Positions 9,204 through 19,600 of a DNA stretch of 64,000 bases are shown piece after piece. A model generated the notes under the pieces. That model made no database searches. It saw nothing but the letters and a program-made list of their open reading frames with translations, and was not told the DNA's origin. The DNA is taken from assembly GCF_002303925.1 (NCBI RefSeq), contig NZ_MRCS01000030.1, forward strand, positions 1-64,000, written 5' to 3'. Both the position numbers and the translations under genes were made by a program. The stretch's first letter is position 1. Every line of letters starts with the position of its first letter. Source of the DNA: Pseudomonas sp. ACN8. Its GTDB lineage: Bacteria > Pseudomonadota > Gammaproteobacteria > Pseudomonadales > Pseudomonadaceae.

Positions 9204-11153
9204 TTAACGTCGAGTGATCTTGCAAGTGCCGCCATCACCCGGATCGACCAGGTAAACCCTTACCAGATGTGGAACGGAGTCTACTGGGCGACCGTCGATA
9301 ACAGCGGTGTATCTAATGTCCCCCCAGCCATTCTCGGTTTCCAAAATAGGGGCATAAGGGATTTTCACGATAAAACCGTTGATTGCTTCTTGTTCATTGG
9401 GGGTATACGTAACATCAAGGTCCGTGCCAGGTTTCACCGTACCTGTATTGTCGGTATAACCCTGATATTTAAAAACCAGATCCTGATCTTTAAGTTGAGG
9501 TTCTCCACCTGCAACCAGCACTTCGACAACAGTGCCTTTCACAGGATCCTGACGCAATGAACCGCAGTTCAACCAGTCAGTGAAGTCCGGATCAAGGTTT
9601 TGAAACTTTGCCTCTGGAACAACACCGGGAACAATCTCGACATCAACGTCCTGATTAGGGGAGATGTCTTTGTTTTCGTTTACATCCGGGTGTGCGATTT
9701 CGTAGTTTACAAGAATTGGATTTCCGTTGCCCCCGTCGGCGACAACACTCCAGTCAGTGGTCCAGGTAATTCTGGCTGGAGGCACCGGAACCGGTTCCTC
9801 TACTGTATATACACCACCATTGGCTGCCGGTACAGGAACGCCCTTCCAGACAAGTTGAACTTCATCGTTCACTTTCGCCCCTTCGTAAATGACAACCGAC
9901 ACATCGACGTCCTGATCCTTGTCAGCTTCTGTCAACTTGTTTGGATCATTACCACCCTGCCCTTGAACCGTCACCAGAGCAAGGTTCGGGTTAACAGGGC
10001 CTGGATTGTCCGGGTCAATAACGCCACCCGGTTTCCTCAAGTCTACATCGACTTCCACAGACAGTGGAGTTGACGGATAAAGAAGCGAGCCACGCTTGAT
10101 TTGATACTCAACCGTGACCGTTTTTTCACCAGCATTACCATTGAAAACATCTTTGAACAGTACATTCGCGTAAACGGGAAAGCTGACAATCGGTTTGGGT
10201 GCTTGTGGGATACCGTCCCATGTCACCAGCAATTGATCATTCGGCATGAAGTTGGTGTATTCAACCTTCATCCCTACGCCTACCGGCGTCTGGGCATCAG
10301 CCAAATCGATCAGGCCGTCCTCGTACAGCGGAATATCCGGCGCCAACAAACCTACTGGCGGATCGGTCAACGTGACATTCAATTGTTTGAATAGAGAAAC
10401 TCCACTTATATAACCTTTGCGGTTGGTGATGTAGTAAAAGATCGCATGCGGCCCCTCTTCGTCCCCCACCACAGCGGCAGTCAATTTGTCGGAGACTACC
10501 GGAACGTTGGTGTCGGTCCGTGTAATCTCATCAAATTTCCTCGAAAGTGGCAATGACTTACCAAAATGGAGTTCGATGACATCGCCGATTTTTCTGCCTG
10601 AATACTCAGGTATGGTTAACTGCACATTACCATTTTCGTCCAGGTACTTCTTGGTAATACCGTCACGCTCCACCTCCGGTGGAACTATTACCTCACCATT
10701 GGTCTCTGGATGGGTTGTATCAACATTAATAGTCAGTGGTGTCACTGTAGTGGGGTTACCACCTTGCACCAGGTGGTAACCGAGTTGATGGGTTCCGGGT
10801 TGATTGCTCAAATTTTCCGGCAAATTCAAATCAATTTTTAGAATATCAGAGTCCAGCGGTGTCGTATAGGTAAAACGTGTTCCCACCCGAGTTTCATCCC
10901 ATGTCAGTTGAATAATCCCCGGAATACCACCAGGCAGGTCCGCAACGTCTGGCCTTGGCACTTCAACCTTGAGTTCCACCCCTTGATACATGCGATGCAG
11001 TTGATTAGGCAGATCATCAGGGGTGTTCGGCAACAATGGATTATCGGTATGCAGGTTGGGTGGACCCGCAACAACTTTTGGGCTTGAGAGGCGAATTTTT
11101 TTATAATTCAACCGGCTTTGTTGTGCGGACGTGATTTTCTCTAAACTTGACAT
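9204..11153 (-). CDS. 649-residue multidomain protein with L-x-W-x-G domains
   Basis: The ATG at 11153 has AGGAG eight bases upstream. There is no signal peptide (MSSLEKITSAQQS) and no membrane segment. The central part carries the domain also found in the genes at 2369 and 11381: a lead of the form APDIPLYEDGLIDLAD, then MKVEYTNFMPNDQLLVTWDG, then VEYQIKRGSLLYPSTPLSVEV; a second copy has VNDEVQLVWKGVPV. The C-terminus holds two cysteines (LNCGS, GGTCKITRR). Base composition is visibly more AT-rich than that of the core genes. The protein is not one I recognise by name. Its neighbours suggest a family of surface-associated or secreted beta-sandwich proteins, but how it would be exported is not evident. 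Confidence 0.7.
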   Translation of the reverse strand: MSSLEKITSAQQSRLNYKKIRLSSPKVVAGPPNLHTDNPLLPNTPDDLPNQLHRMYQGVELKVEVPRPDVADLPGGIPGIIQLTWDETRVGTRFTYTTPLDSDILKIDLNLPENLSNQPGTHQLGYHLVQGGNPTTVTPLTINVDTTHPETNGEVIVPPEVERDGITKKYLDENGNVQLTIPEYSGRKIGDVIELHFGKSLPLSRKFDEITRTDTNVPVVSDKLTAAVVGDEEGPHAIFYYITNRKGYISGVSLFKQLNVTLTDPPVGLLAPDIPLYEDGLIDLADAQTPVGVGMKVEYTNFMPNDQLLVTWDGIPQAPKPIVSFPVYANVLFKDVFNGNAGEKTVTVEYQIKRGSLLYPSTPLSVEVDVDLRKPGGVIDPDNPGPVNPNLALVTVQGQGGNDPNKLTEADKDQDVDVSVVIYEGAKVNDEVQLVWKGVPVPAANGGVYTVEEPVPVPPARITWTTDWSVVADGGNGNPILVNYEIAHPDVNENKDISPNQDVDVEIVPGVVPEAKFQNLDPDFTDWLNCGSLRQDPVKGTVVEVLVAGGEPQLKDQDLVFKYQGYTDNTGTVKPGTDLDVTYTPNEQEAINGFIVKIPYAPILETENGWGDIRYTAVIDGRPVDSVPHLVRVYLVDPGDGGTCKITRR

Positions 11154-11380
11154 ATCTCAACTCCTACTCAATAAACGGGCTTTACCTGCCCCAGGTATTT
11201 CAACCAAGCACATGACTGACAACAGCCACGTGCAACTTAAAAACATCAAACGCATACAGACAGCACCTCGAAAGGCACGGCTTTCAACTTTCAAACCATT
11301 TATTAACGTGCAGGGTTACGCACCACGAAAACTGGAACAAGCACGTTAAACAAACATCAGCTTTTCAATGACAGAAGCGA

Positions 11381-13354
11381 TTACTTATCGCAGGGCTCCT
11401 GACAAGTCTCATTCGTCGGCGAACACACTTCGCCACTGGGCATGGTCCTGTTGATGATGACGAAATCTTTCTTGGAGACGCCCACTGCGCCATTGAGCTT
11501 TTTCAAGTCGTAATAACAAAGGGCGGAACCATTGTTGACCATGGGTGCAATCAGATTTTCATAATCAGCCACATGAACTTCGAAACCATTACGCGCCTGA
11601 TCCAGGTTCAACTTCGTGGCGAATGTGTCAACGACGCCGGGAATGGGGGATGTGCCATTCGTCCCTTCACACCCTTGCCAATGCAGGGTCACGACATCGT
11701 TCTCATCGAATGCCGGATTACCTTCCACTTTCACCCAAACCCCCTTCCAGAGCCTCGGGCATGCACAGCAATTGAGAACACCGTATTTACCCGCATGAGG
11801 GAACGACGGCTCTTTCAGGCCCTCGATGACCACAATCAAGACACGGACCGAGGTGATACGCGCTTGCTGCAGATTGATACCGTTGCTGGTGGTGTAGTAG
11901 ACCGGCAGCGCCGGGTTGTCCCGGTCCTGGTCAATCGCAGACCAGGGGATTGTGATCGGCACCCTTTTTCCCGCCACGTCACCGGACTGGACGATGTATT
12001 GCGCAACCGGTGTGCTGATCGACCCCCAGTACAACTCGATCGTCTGCCCGGGTTGTGGATCGTCAAACAAGGTCAGAAATGCCTCGGCATCTTCACCAAA
12101 ATCCTCGGAGAGCAAGGTGTTCAAGGTCTGGGATTTGGCGCCATACACCTCAAGCAGGGCCAGCGTGGCGTTCAGCAGCGCTGGCGCATTGGCATGGTCC
12201 TGCCCGGCCACGGTCAAATCCATCGGCACCCGCGTTTCAAGCGATGACGGCGTGTCTCCACTGCCGCGTCGCACCTTGTAAGTGATGCGCGCCGTCATTG
12301 GGCCCAGGCCATTGGCACGCAGCACCGACCAAGGCACCGGAGCCACGAGCGGGAACCGTCCGGGGTCGACTGCCAGCGGTGCCAAGGGGTTTTCATCCCA
12401 GTCGATCAACACCTCATCGCCCACAGCCGGATTGTCATAGGCATCGATTTCTACCGTTACCACACCTTGGTCCACCGCACCTTCACGAGCGTGCTGACGG
12501 TCTATCAATCCTCTGGCCGACAACGGCACGCGTGGCGGCTTGAGATTACCTGGCGCCGGGAGCAAGTCGACGAACAGCGGTAGAAATGTCGAGCGGGGCC
12601 CACGGTTACCGGCCCAGTCTCGCAGCCGGTAAAAGATGTAACGTGGCCCGGGCCCACGATCCCGAATATCTGCCTCATACATCGTGATAATCAGTTGATC
12701 ATTGTCGATATCTTGCTGGCTGAAGGCCTGCTCGCGAATTTCGGGTTCCGAATCCGGTGGATTGGGATTATCCGACCAGTAATAAATCGCCCGATCACGA
12801 GCCTGCACATCCACATAAGTCGGGACCTTGAAGCGAACTTGCCCGTGCTCGGTCAAATAGTCGTCAGTGATGCTACCCACGACATCCAGCATTTGCAGCG
12901 CCAAAGGTTCCTGACCGTCGTCAGGTTCAACCCGGTCGACCGTGATTTTCTTTTTACCGGATTCAGCCGAGTTGCCCCCGATAATGAGTTTGTACGACAG
13001 GTCATAAATACCGTGCACCAACTTATCCCGTGGTACCGATACGATCTTGTCCCCTGGCTCAATGGGGATGGGAAATAGAACTCTGCTGACTTCAAAAAAG
13101 TCTTGCCCTACCGGCCTCCAACCAACGGCAACAATGTCTGCGCCAAAAGCCGGATCGGTGGAAAAACTCCATGCCGGTACAGTGACCTGCAGATGACTAT
13201 TCAAAACGCTGCGCGGTACCAGCCCATCCGCACTTTCATTGCCGTCCTCGTCTTTGAGAATGACCGGAACGATAGGCAACGGAAGGGCCATACCATCCTC
13301 GCCGGGGTTTGGCCCGGTACGTTCTGGGTCTATCGGAAATTTCGGGGACGGCAT
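11381..13354 (-). CDS. 657-residue multidomain protein with L-x-W-x-G domains
   Basis: The start is placed at the ATG at 13354 (MPSPKFPIDPERTG) because GGAG lies eight bases upstream; the frame stays open for 27 more codons without a better site. No signal peptide or membrane span is seen. One clear copy of the shared domain runs PPRVPLSARGLIDRQHA, VTVEIDAYDNPAVGDEVLIDW, ITYKVRRGSGDTPSSLETRV. Other segments show the same pattern (QTIELYWG, DVVTLHWQGCEG). Cysteine-rich stretches occur near the end (YGVLNCCACPRLW and CSPTNETCQEPCDK). It is similar in size and plan to the next gene on the same strand, from which it is separated by 227 bases, so they are probably diverged duplicates. Function is unknown. 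Confidence 0.7.
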   Translation of the reverse strand: MPSPKFPIDPERTGPNPGEDGMALPLPIVPVILKDEDGNESADGLVPRSVLNSHLQVTVPAWSFSTDPAFGADIVAVGWRPVGQDFFEVSRVLFPIPIEPGDKIVSVPRDKLVHGIYDLSYKLIIGGNSAESGKKKITVDRVEPDDGQEPLALQMLDVVGSITDDYLTEHGQVRFKVPTYVDVQARDRAIYYWSDNPNPPDSEPEIREQAFSQQDIDNDQLIITMYEADIRDRGPGPRYIFYRLRDWAGNRGPRSTFLPLFVDLLPAPGNLKPPRVPLSARGLIDRQHAREGAVDQGVVTVEIDAYDNPAVGDEVLIDWDENPLAPLAVDPGRFPLVAPVPWSVLRANGLGPMTARITYKVRRGSGDTPSSLETRVPMDLTVAGQDHANAPALLNATLALLEVYGAKSQTLNTLLSEDFGEDAEAFLTLFDDPQPGQTIELYWGSISTPVAQYIVQSGDVAGKRVPITIPWSAIDQDRDNPALPVYYTTSNGINLQQARITSVRVLIVVIEGLKEPSFPHAGKYGVLNCCACPRLWKGVWVKVEGNPAFDENDVVTLHWQGCEGTNGTSPIPGVVDTFATKLNLDQARNGFEVHVADYENLIAPMVNNGSALCYYDLKKLNGAVGVSKKDFVIINRTMPSGEVCSPTNETCQEPCDK

Positions 13355-13483
13355 CGCAGATACTCCGTGGCAACGAATCAAGTGCAATGCGCCTGGACAG
13401 TGAATCACGTGCAAAACCGCCTTCACGGTCATCACATCGGCGCATCTGATGGGCTTAATTAAATGCCTGTCCGCTGATGCTGC

Positions 13484-13504
13484 CTACTGTCAGAAATAAC
13501 AGGT
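13484..13504 (-). promoter_or_regulatory. Second copy of the 21-base shared element
   Basis: Read on the minus strand this is identical to 2271-2291 and points the same way relative to its gene, whose ATG at 13354 is 129 bases downstream. The core dyad is CTGTTATTTCTGACAG. It may mark co-regulation of the two related genes. Confidence 0.5.
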
Positions 13505-13554
13505 ATTGCGACCGTTCATCGTAAAACCACCCTCAGACCACCCGATTTTGCCCA

Positions 13555-13593
13555 TAAAAAACCCGCGCTCCCGTTTGATCGGGAACGCGGGTT
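13555..13593 (-). terminator. Intrinsic terminator of the giant adhesin gene
   Basis: On the minus strand AACCCGCG (13593-13586) pairs with CGCGGGTT (13567-13560), with a further partly paired TCCCG/CGGGA inside. A T-run follows (A at 13555-13560 on the plus strand). It lies 20 bases past the adhesin stop codon. Confidence 0.85.
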
Positions 13594-13612
13594 CTGTGGT
13601 TGCGACTTCGGG

Positions 13613-16600
13613 TTACACGGTATCCACCTTCAACGAATGATCGTTGAGCATGCCGTTGATGATGGTCGCGGTGTCATACCCGCCCGCGATCACCCCACCC
13701 GCCCCCGGCGTTACACCGTAATGGCTGGCGAGGTCGACGCCGGCCAGGTCGATGGTCTGGTTCGGCGCGGCGCCGGCCATGGCGCTGACGTCGATGCTGG
13801 TCACCGTCGACGGCCCGCTGCCGGTGACGGTGAAATGCAGGTAGTCATCCAGCGACGCCGTGGTGCCGTTTTCCCCTTGCAGCAGTTGCGACAGGTCGAG
13901 TTTGTCGGTGCCGGGCGTGAAGTCGATGATCACGTCATGGCCACTGTTGCCCTTGAGCCACTGGAAGGTATCGGCCCCCGCCCCGCCGGTGAGGGTGTTG
14001 TTGCCCAGGCCCCCGATCAGCAAGTCATCGCCGCCCCCGCCGTTGAGGATGTCGTTGCCCAGGCCGCCGTTGATCACGTTGTTGGTGTTGTCTCCGGTAA
14101 GGGTGTCGTTGAAGTTCGAGCCGGTGAGGTTTTCGATGCCGGCCAGGGTGTCAGTGCCGGCACCGAGAGTGTTTTGCCCACCGAGCAGGCTGAGGTCGAC
14201 CGTCACTCCGGCGGTGGCGTGGGCGTAACTGGCCGTGTCGATACCCGTGCCGCCATCGACGATGTCACTGCCCTGGCCGCTGAAGAGCAGATCATTGCCG
14301 GCGTCGCCATGCAGCTCGTTGTTGCCGGAACCGGCGGTGAGCACATCGTTGCCGTCGCCGGCATTGATGAAGTTGTTGCCCGTGCCCGCCACCAGTACGT
14401 CATCCCCGCTGGTGCCGGTGAGGGTGTGGCCGTCCTGATAGCTGATGGTCAGGTTGGCCGAATCGCTGCCGCCGTGGTTGTCGTTGGCGGTGTAGGTGCC
14501 GTGGTAGTCCGTGGTGACTTCGTGTGCTCCGGCGTAGTTGACGGTCATGGTCAGTTCGTAGTTTTCCGCCGAATTCTTATTGCCGCCACTGGTGTTGGCG
14601 ATGTTGGTCACGTGGATCTGGTAAGTGCCATCCGCGCCTGCGGTAATGGTGTCACCATCGGCGATGCTGACGAACGCCCCACCGTTGAGCGAATACTCCA
14701 TCGTGATGTGCCCGGCATCCAGGTTGTGATTGAGGTTGAGCGTCTCACCTTGATTCAGCTTGACCGTGATGAAGTCTTCATTGTTGCCATTGGAGTTGTT
14801 CGCGGCGCCCAGATAGCCACTGATCACCAGCAGCGCCGTCATGGTCGTCGCGTTGGCCACAAAGGCGTTGCGCACATTGGCCAGACTCTGGTTGGCGGGG
14901 TTGTTGTTTTCGCCGGCGAAGTCGATCGCGCCGGTACCGGTGAAGTCCCCGCCTTTCACGACCCAGCCGGTGTTGAACGAGGTCGGGGTCGCCGAAAGCT
15001 GGTCGCCATTGGGGTCGGTGTCGTTGACCAGCAGCAGTTCGGCCGGCACCACGATATTGCTCGACAGGACGTTGGTGATGACGTGGTCGTCCACCGCCAC
15101 CGGAGGCGCGTTGGGGATCACTTTCACGGTCAGCGTCGAGCTGGTGAGGTCGCCATCGTTGTCGCTGACGGTGAAGCCGATGTTCTCGGTGATCAACACC
15201 GACGTGGTTTTCTGCGAGGTGTAGCTGTAGTCGCCAGTGTCGAGGTTGATCACCAATGTGCCGCTGTTGTTGGTGGCGATGCTCAGCGTGTTGTTCACGG
15301 TGTTGAAGGTGCCGTGGTTGGTGCCGCCGCTTGGCGTCAACGAACCCTGGCCGCTGAGGGCTTTGGGATCGTAAGTGTAGGTGGTGCCGTCGACCACGAT
15401 GGATTTGATGAAACCGCCATCAGCGCCGAACGCGCCACCCTCACCCAGCAACGAACCGGTGACCGGTGCGCCGACCACGGTGCCGGACAGCACCGAGTTG
15501 AGTTGGTTGAGGTCGGTGACCACCACCGCATTGGTGTCGGTGTGGCTGTTGCCGTCGTAGGCCAACGGATCGAGGTTGGCGTTGCTCACGCCACTGCCCA
15601 GGCCGATCGCGTAGTTCTTGATGCTGTTGGCATCGAGGAAGGCTTTCAGCGCGGTCTCGTCGGCGGTGCCGATTTCCTGGCCGGTGGTGGGCTTGCCGTC
15701 GGAGAAGAAGTAGCCGACGTTTTGCGCACCGGTCAGTTTGCCCGAGGTGTTGAACGCGGTCTGCATGGTCACCACGGCCGCGTCGTAGTTGGTGCCGCCG
15801 TTCGCGACGAGGCCGGCCAGCAGTGTCTTGGCGGTCGCGACATCGACCCACACCGAAGTCATGTCGGTGGCGCTGCTGCTGAAGGTGACGAGCTGCACTT
15901 TCACATCGCCCAGGTCGTCGTATTTATCCAGCAAGGCACTGATGGCCTGCTTGGCCAGACTCAGGCGCGACAGGTTCGACACGCCGGAAGGGTCGGCCAT
16001 GCTGCCGGAGACGTCGAGCACGATCAGCAGGTTGGAATCGATCTCCACCGCCGCCACCGAGCGATCCGTTGCCACCGCCTTGGGCACGTCATCGACAATG
16101 TTGACCACGATGGTGCTGGTGCTGCTGTTGCCCAGCGCATCGGTGGCTTTGTAGGTGAAGCTTTCACTCAGACTGTTCGGCCCGTCGTTGGCGTTCGGCA
16201 AGGTTTTCGGCGCCGAGGTCAGGGTGTAGGTGTAGCTGCCGTCGGGGTTGATCAGGATCTGCCCGTAGCTGCCGGTGGCGCTGCCGACCAGTGTGTAGGT
16301 GAGCGCGCCGCCAGCACCGGAGACCGAACCGACCAGGGTCCCGGATGCGGTTTCGCCAGTGTTGCCCGGATCGCTGCCGGTGACCGTACCGGCGGCCAGG
16401 TCCTGGCCGTCCTGGCTCAGGTCGAGGGCTTTTTCGTAGACCGTCACGTCGCTGTCGGGGTTGGCCTTGATCGCGCTGTTGGCGACGTCGATGGTGAGGG
16501 TGGCAGTGCTTTCATCGCCATCGGAATCACGCACGGTGTAGGTGAACGTGTCAGTGGCGCCCGGATCGCCGACGGAATTCTGGTTGCTGTGGTACACCGC

Positions 16601-19600
16601 GTTGCCGTTGGCATCGAGGGTCAGGTAGCCATAGGTACCGTTGATCTGATTGCCCAGCCCGCCGATGGCTGACGTCAAGGTGTTGCCGCCGGCACGCACG
16701 CCAACCACCGTCGCCGGTCCATCGGCGCCGCTGACATCGTTGCCCAGCACACTGATGTTGACGGTGCCGCCCTCCACTACCGACGACGAGTCTGGTTTGG
16801 CGTTTGGCAGGTCGTCGACGATCTTGACGTTGATCTGCCCGGTATCGCTGTCGCCATCGGTGTCGGTGGCCACGACGTTGATGTTCTCGATGAGGTTGTT
16901 GGTGCCGTTGGCCGTTGGATGGGCTTCGTTATCGTTGAGGGTGTAGCTGTAGCTGATCACGCCCTGGCTGAAACCGGTGATGGTCAGGGTGCTGCCCAGT
17001 GGCGTGACGGCGGTTTGCGGGAAGCCGGCTGTAACACCGCCGCTGACGACCGTGATGCCGCCCACGGTCAGGGTTTGCAGGCCGTCGAGGGCAGCCACGG
17101 TGAAGGTGCCGCTCTGGGTCAGGGCCGGTGTGTCGGGGCTGGTGCCGTCGCTGAGATTTTTCTCGTAGACCGTCAGTTCACCGCCATACACGTCGAGGCC
17201 GTTGAGAGTGACCTTATCGTCGTTGTTGTAGACGTTCAGCACCAGGTTGGCGGTGCTGATGTCACCGTCGGCATCGGTGAGGGTGTAGGTGAAGGTTTCG
17301 GTGTCGCTGCCACCGCCATGCAGGTTTTTGAAGTCCGCATTATCGGGATCCAGCGTGTAGGTGTAGGTGCCGTTGGCATTGAGCACCAGGGTGCCATAGG
17401 TACCGGTGAAGGTGCCTGGGGTGACCGGGCCGGCATCCGGGCCGATGGCGACTTTATCGGCGCCGATCACGTCGTTGCCGAACACATCGCCGCTGAGGCT
17501 TGGCACTGTCTCCGAAGCGGTGCCGACGTTACTGTCGTTCATCGCTTTGGGCACGTCATCGACAATGTTCACCACGATGGTGCTGGTGACGATGTTGCCC
17601 AGCGAATCAGTGGCCTGATAGGTGAAGGTTTCGTATATCACGTTCGGGCCGTCATTGGCATGCGGCATGGTGCTCGGTGGTGTCGTCAGGGTGTAGGTAT
17701 AGGTGCCGTTGGCGTTGAGCTGAATCTGCCCGTATACCCCGACATCGCTGCCGACCAGGGCATAGGTGATCGCGCCGACGGCGTTGGTGACCGAACCCAC
17801 CAGCGTGCCGGACGCGGTTTCGCCCGTACTGGTCGGATCGCTGCCGGTGACGGTGCCGGCCACCAGGTCCTGACCGTCCTGGCTCAGGTCGAGGGCTTTT
17901 TCCAGAACCGTCACGTCGTTGTCGCTGACGGCCTTCAGGTAACTGTTGTAGACGTCGATGGTGAGGGTGGTGGTGCTTTCGTCACCATCGGAGTCGCGCA
18001 CGGTGTAGGTGAACACATCCACCGCGCCGGGGCCGCTCACTGCGTTAGGCGTGCTGTGATACACGGCGTTGCCGTTGGCATCGAGGGTCAGGTAACCGTA
18101 AGTACCGGCGATGTGGTCGTCGAGCCCGCCGATGGCCGAGGTTGATGTGTCGCTACCCGCACGCACACCAACCACCGCTCCAGCGACAGCCGGACCATCA
18201 GCCCCGCTGACGTCGTTGCCCAGCACACTGAGGTTGACGGTGCCGCCCTCCTGCACCGAATCCGCGTCGGGATTGGCGCTCGGCAGGTCATCGACGATCT
18301 TGACGTTGATCTGCCCGGTATCGCTGTCGCCATCGGTGTCGGTGGCCACGACGTTGATGTTCTCGGTCAGGCTATTGGCGCCGTTGCCTGTTGAATGGAC
18401 TTCGTTATCGTTGAGGGTGTAGCTGTAGCTGATCACGCCGGTCGCCGGGTTGTAACCGGTGATGGTCAGGGTGCTGCCCAGTGGCGTGACGGCGGTTTGC
18501 GGGAAGCCGGCTGCAACACCGCCGCTGACGACCGTGATGCCGCCCACGGTCAGGGTTTGCAGGCCATCGAGGGCGGTTACGGTGAAGGTGCCGCTCTGAG
18601 TCAGGGCCGGTGTATCCGGGTGGGTGCCATCGCTGAGATTTTTTTCGTAGACCGTCAGCTCACCGCCATACACGTCGAGGCCGTTGAGGACCACTGAAGC
18701 GTCGTTGTTGTGGATCTGCAGCACCAGGTTGGCGGTGCTGCTGTCGCCGTCGGCATCGGTGAGGGTGTAGGTGAAGGTTTCGGTGCCATTGCCACCGCCG
18801 TGCAGGGCTTTGAAATCGGCATCGCTGGTGTTGAGGGTGTAGGTGTAGGTGCCGTTGGCATTCAGCACCAGGGTGCCGTAGGTGCCGGTGAAGGTTCCGG
18901 GGGTGATCGGCCCGGCGTTCTCTCCGAGCGTCACCCGGTCCGCGCCTTGCACGTCGTTGCTCAGCACGTTGCCGTTGAGGGTCAGCAGGGTTTCCGAAGC
19001 CGTTGAAGGATTGCTGTCGCCCACGGCGTTGGGCAGGTCGTCGACGATGTTGACGTCCAGTGAACCGGTCGCGGTGGTGCCGTTGTCGTCGACCACGGTC
19101 ACGGCGAACTGCTCAGGCAGGGTGTTGGTACCGTTGGCGGTTGGGTGCGCTTCGTTATCGTTGAGGGTGTAGCTGTAGCTCACCACGCCGGTCACCGCGT
19201 TGAAGCCGGTGATGGTCAGGGTGCTGCCCAGCGGTGTGGTGATCGATTGCGGGAAGCCCGCCGCCACACCAGCGGTGACCACGGCGATGCCGCCCACGGT
19301 CAGGGTGGTGACGCCGTCCAGCGCAGTGATGGTGAAGGTGCCGCTCTGGGTCAGGTCTGGTGTGTCAGGGTTGCTGCCGTCACTGAGGTTTTTTTCGTAA
19401 ACCGTCAGTTCACCGCCATACACGTTGAGGCCGTTGAGGACCACTGGATTGTCGTTGTTGTGGATCTGCAGCACCAGACTGGCGCTGCTGCTGTCACCGT
19501 CGGCATCGGTGAGGGTGTAGGTGAAGGTTTCGGTGCCATTGCCACCGCCGTGCAATGCCTTGAAATCGGCATCGCTGGTGTTGAGGGTGTAGGTGTAGGT

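Noticed and set aside
13637..16672. A 1011-codon open frame antisense to the adhesin, and several other long antisense frames up to 23266
   Set aside because: They mirror the repetitive adhesin codons on the opposite strand, repeat with the same 747-base period, and have no ribosome sites or recognisable domains.
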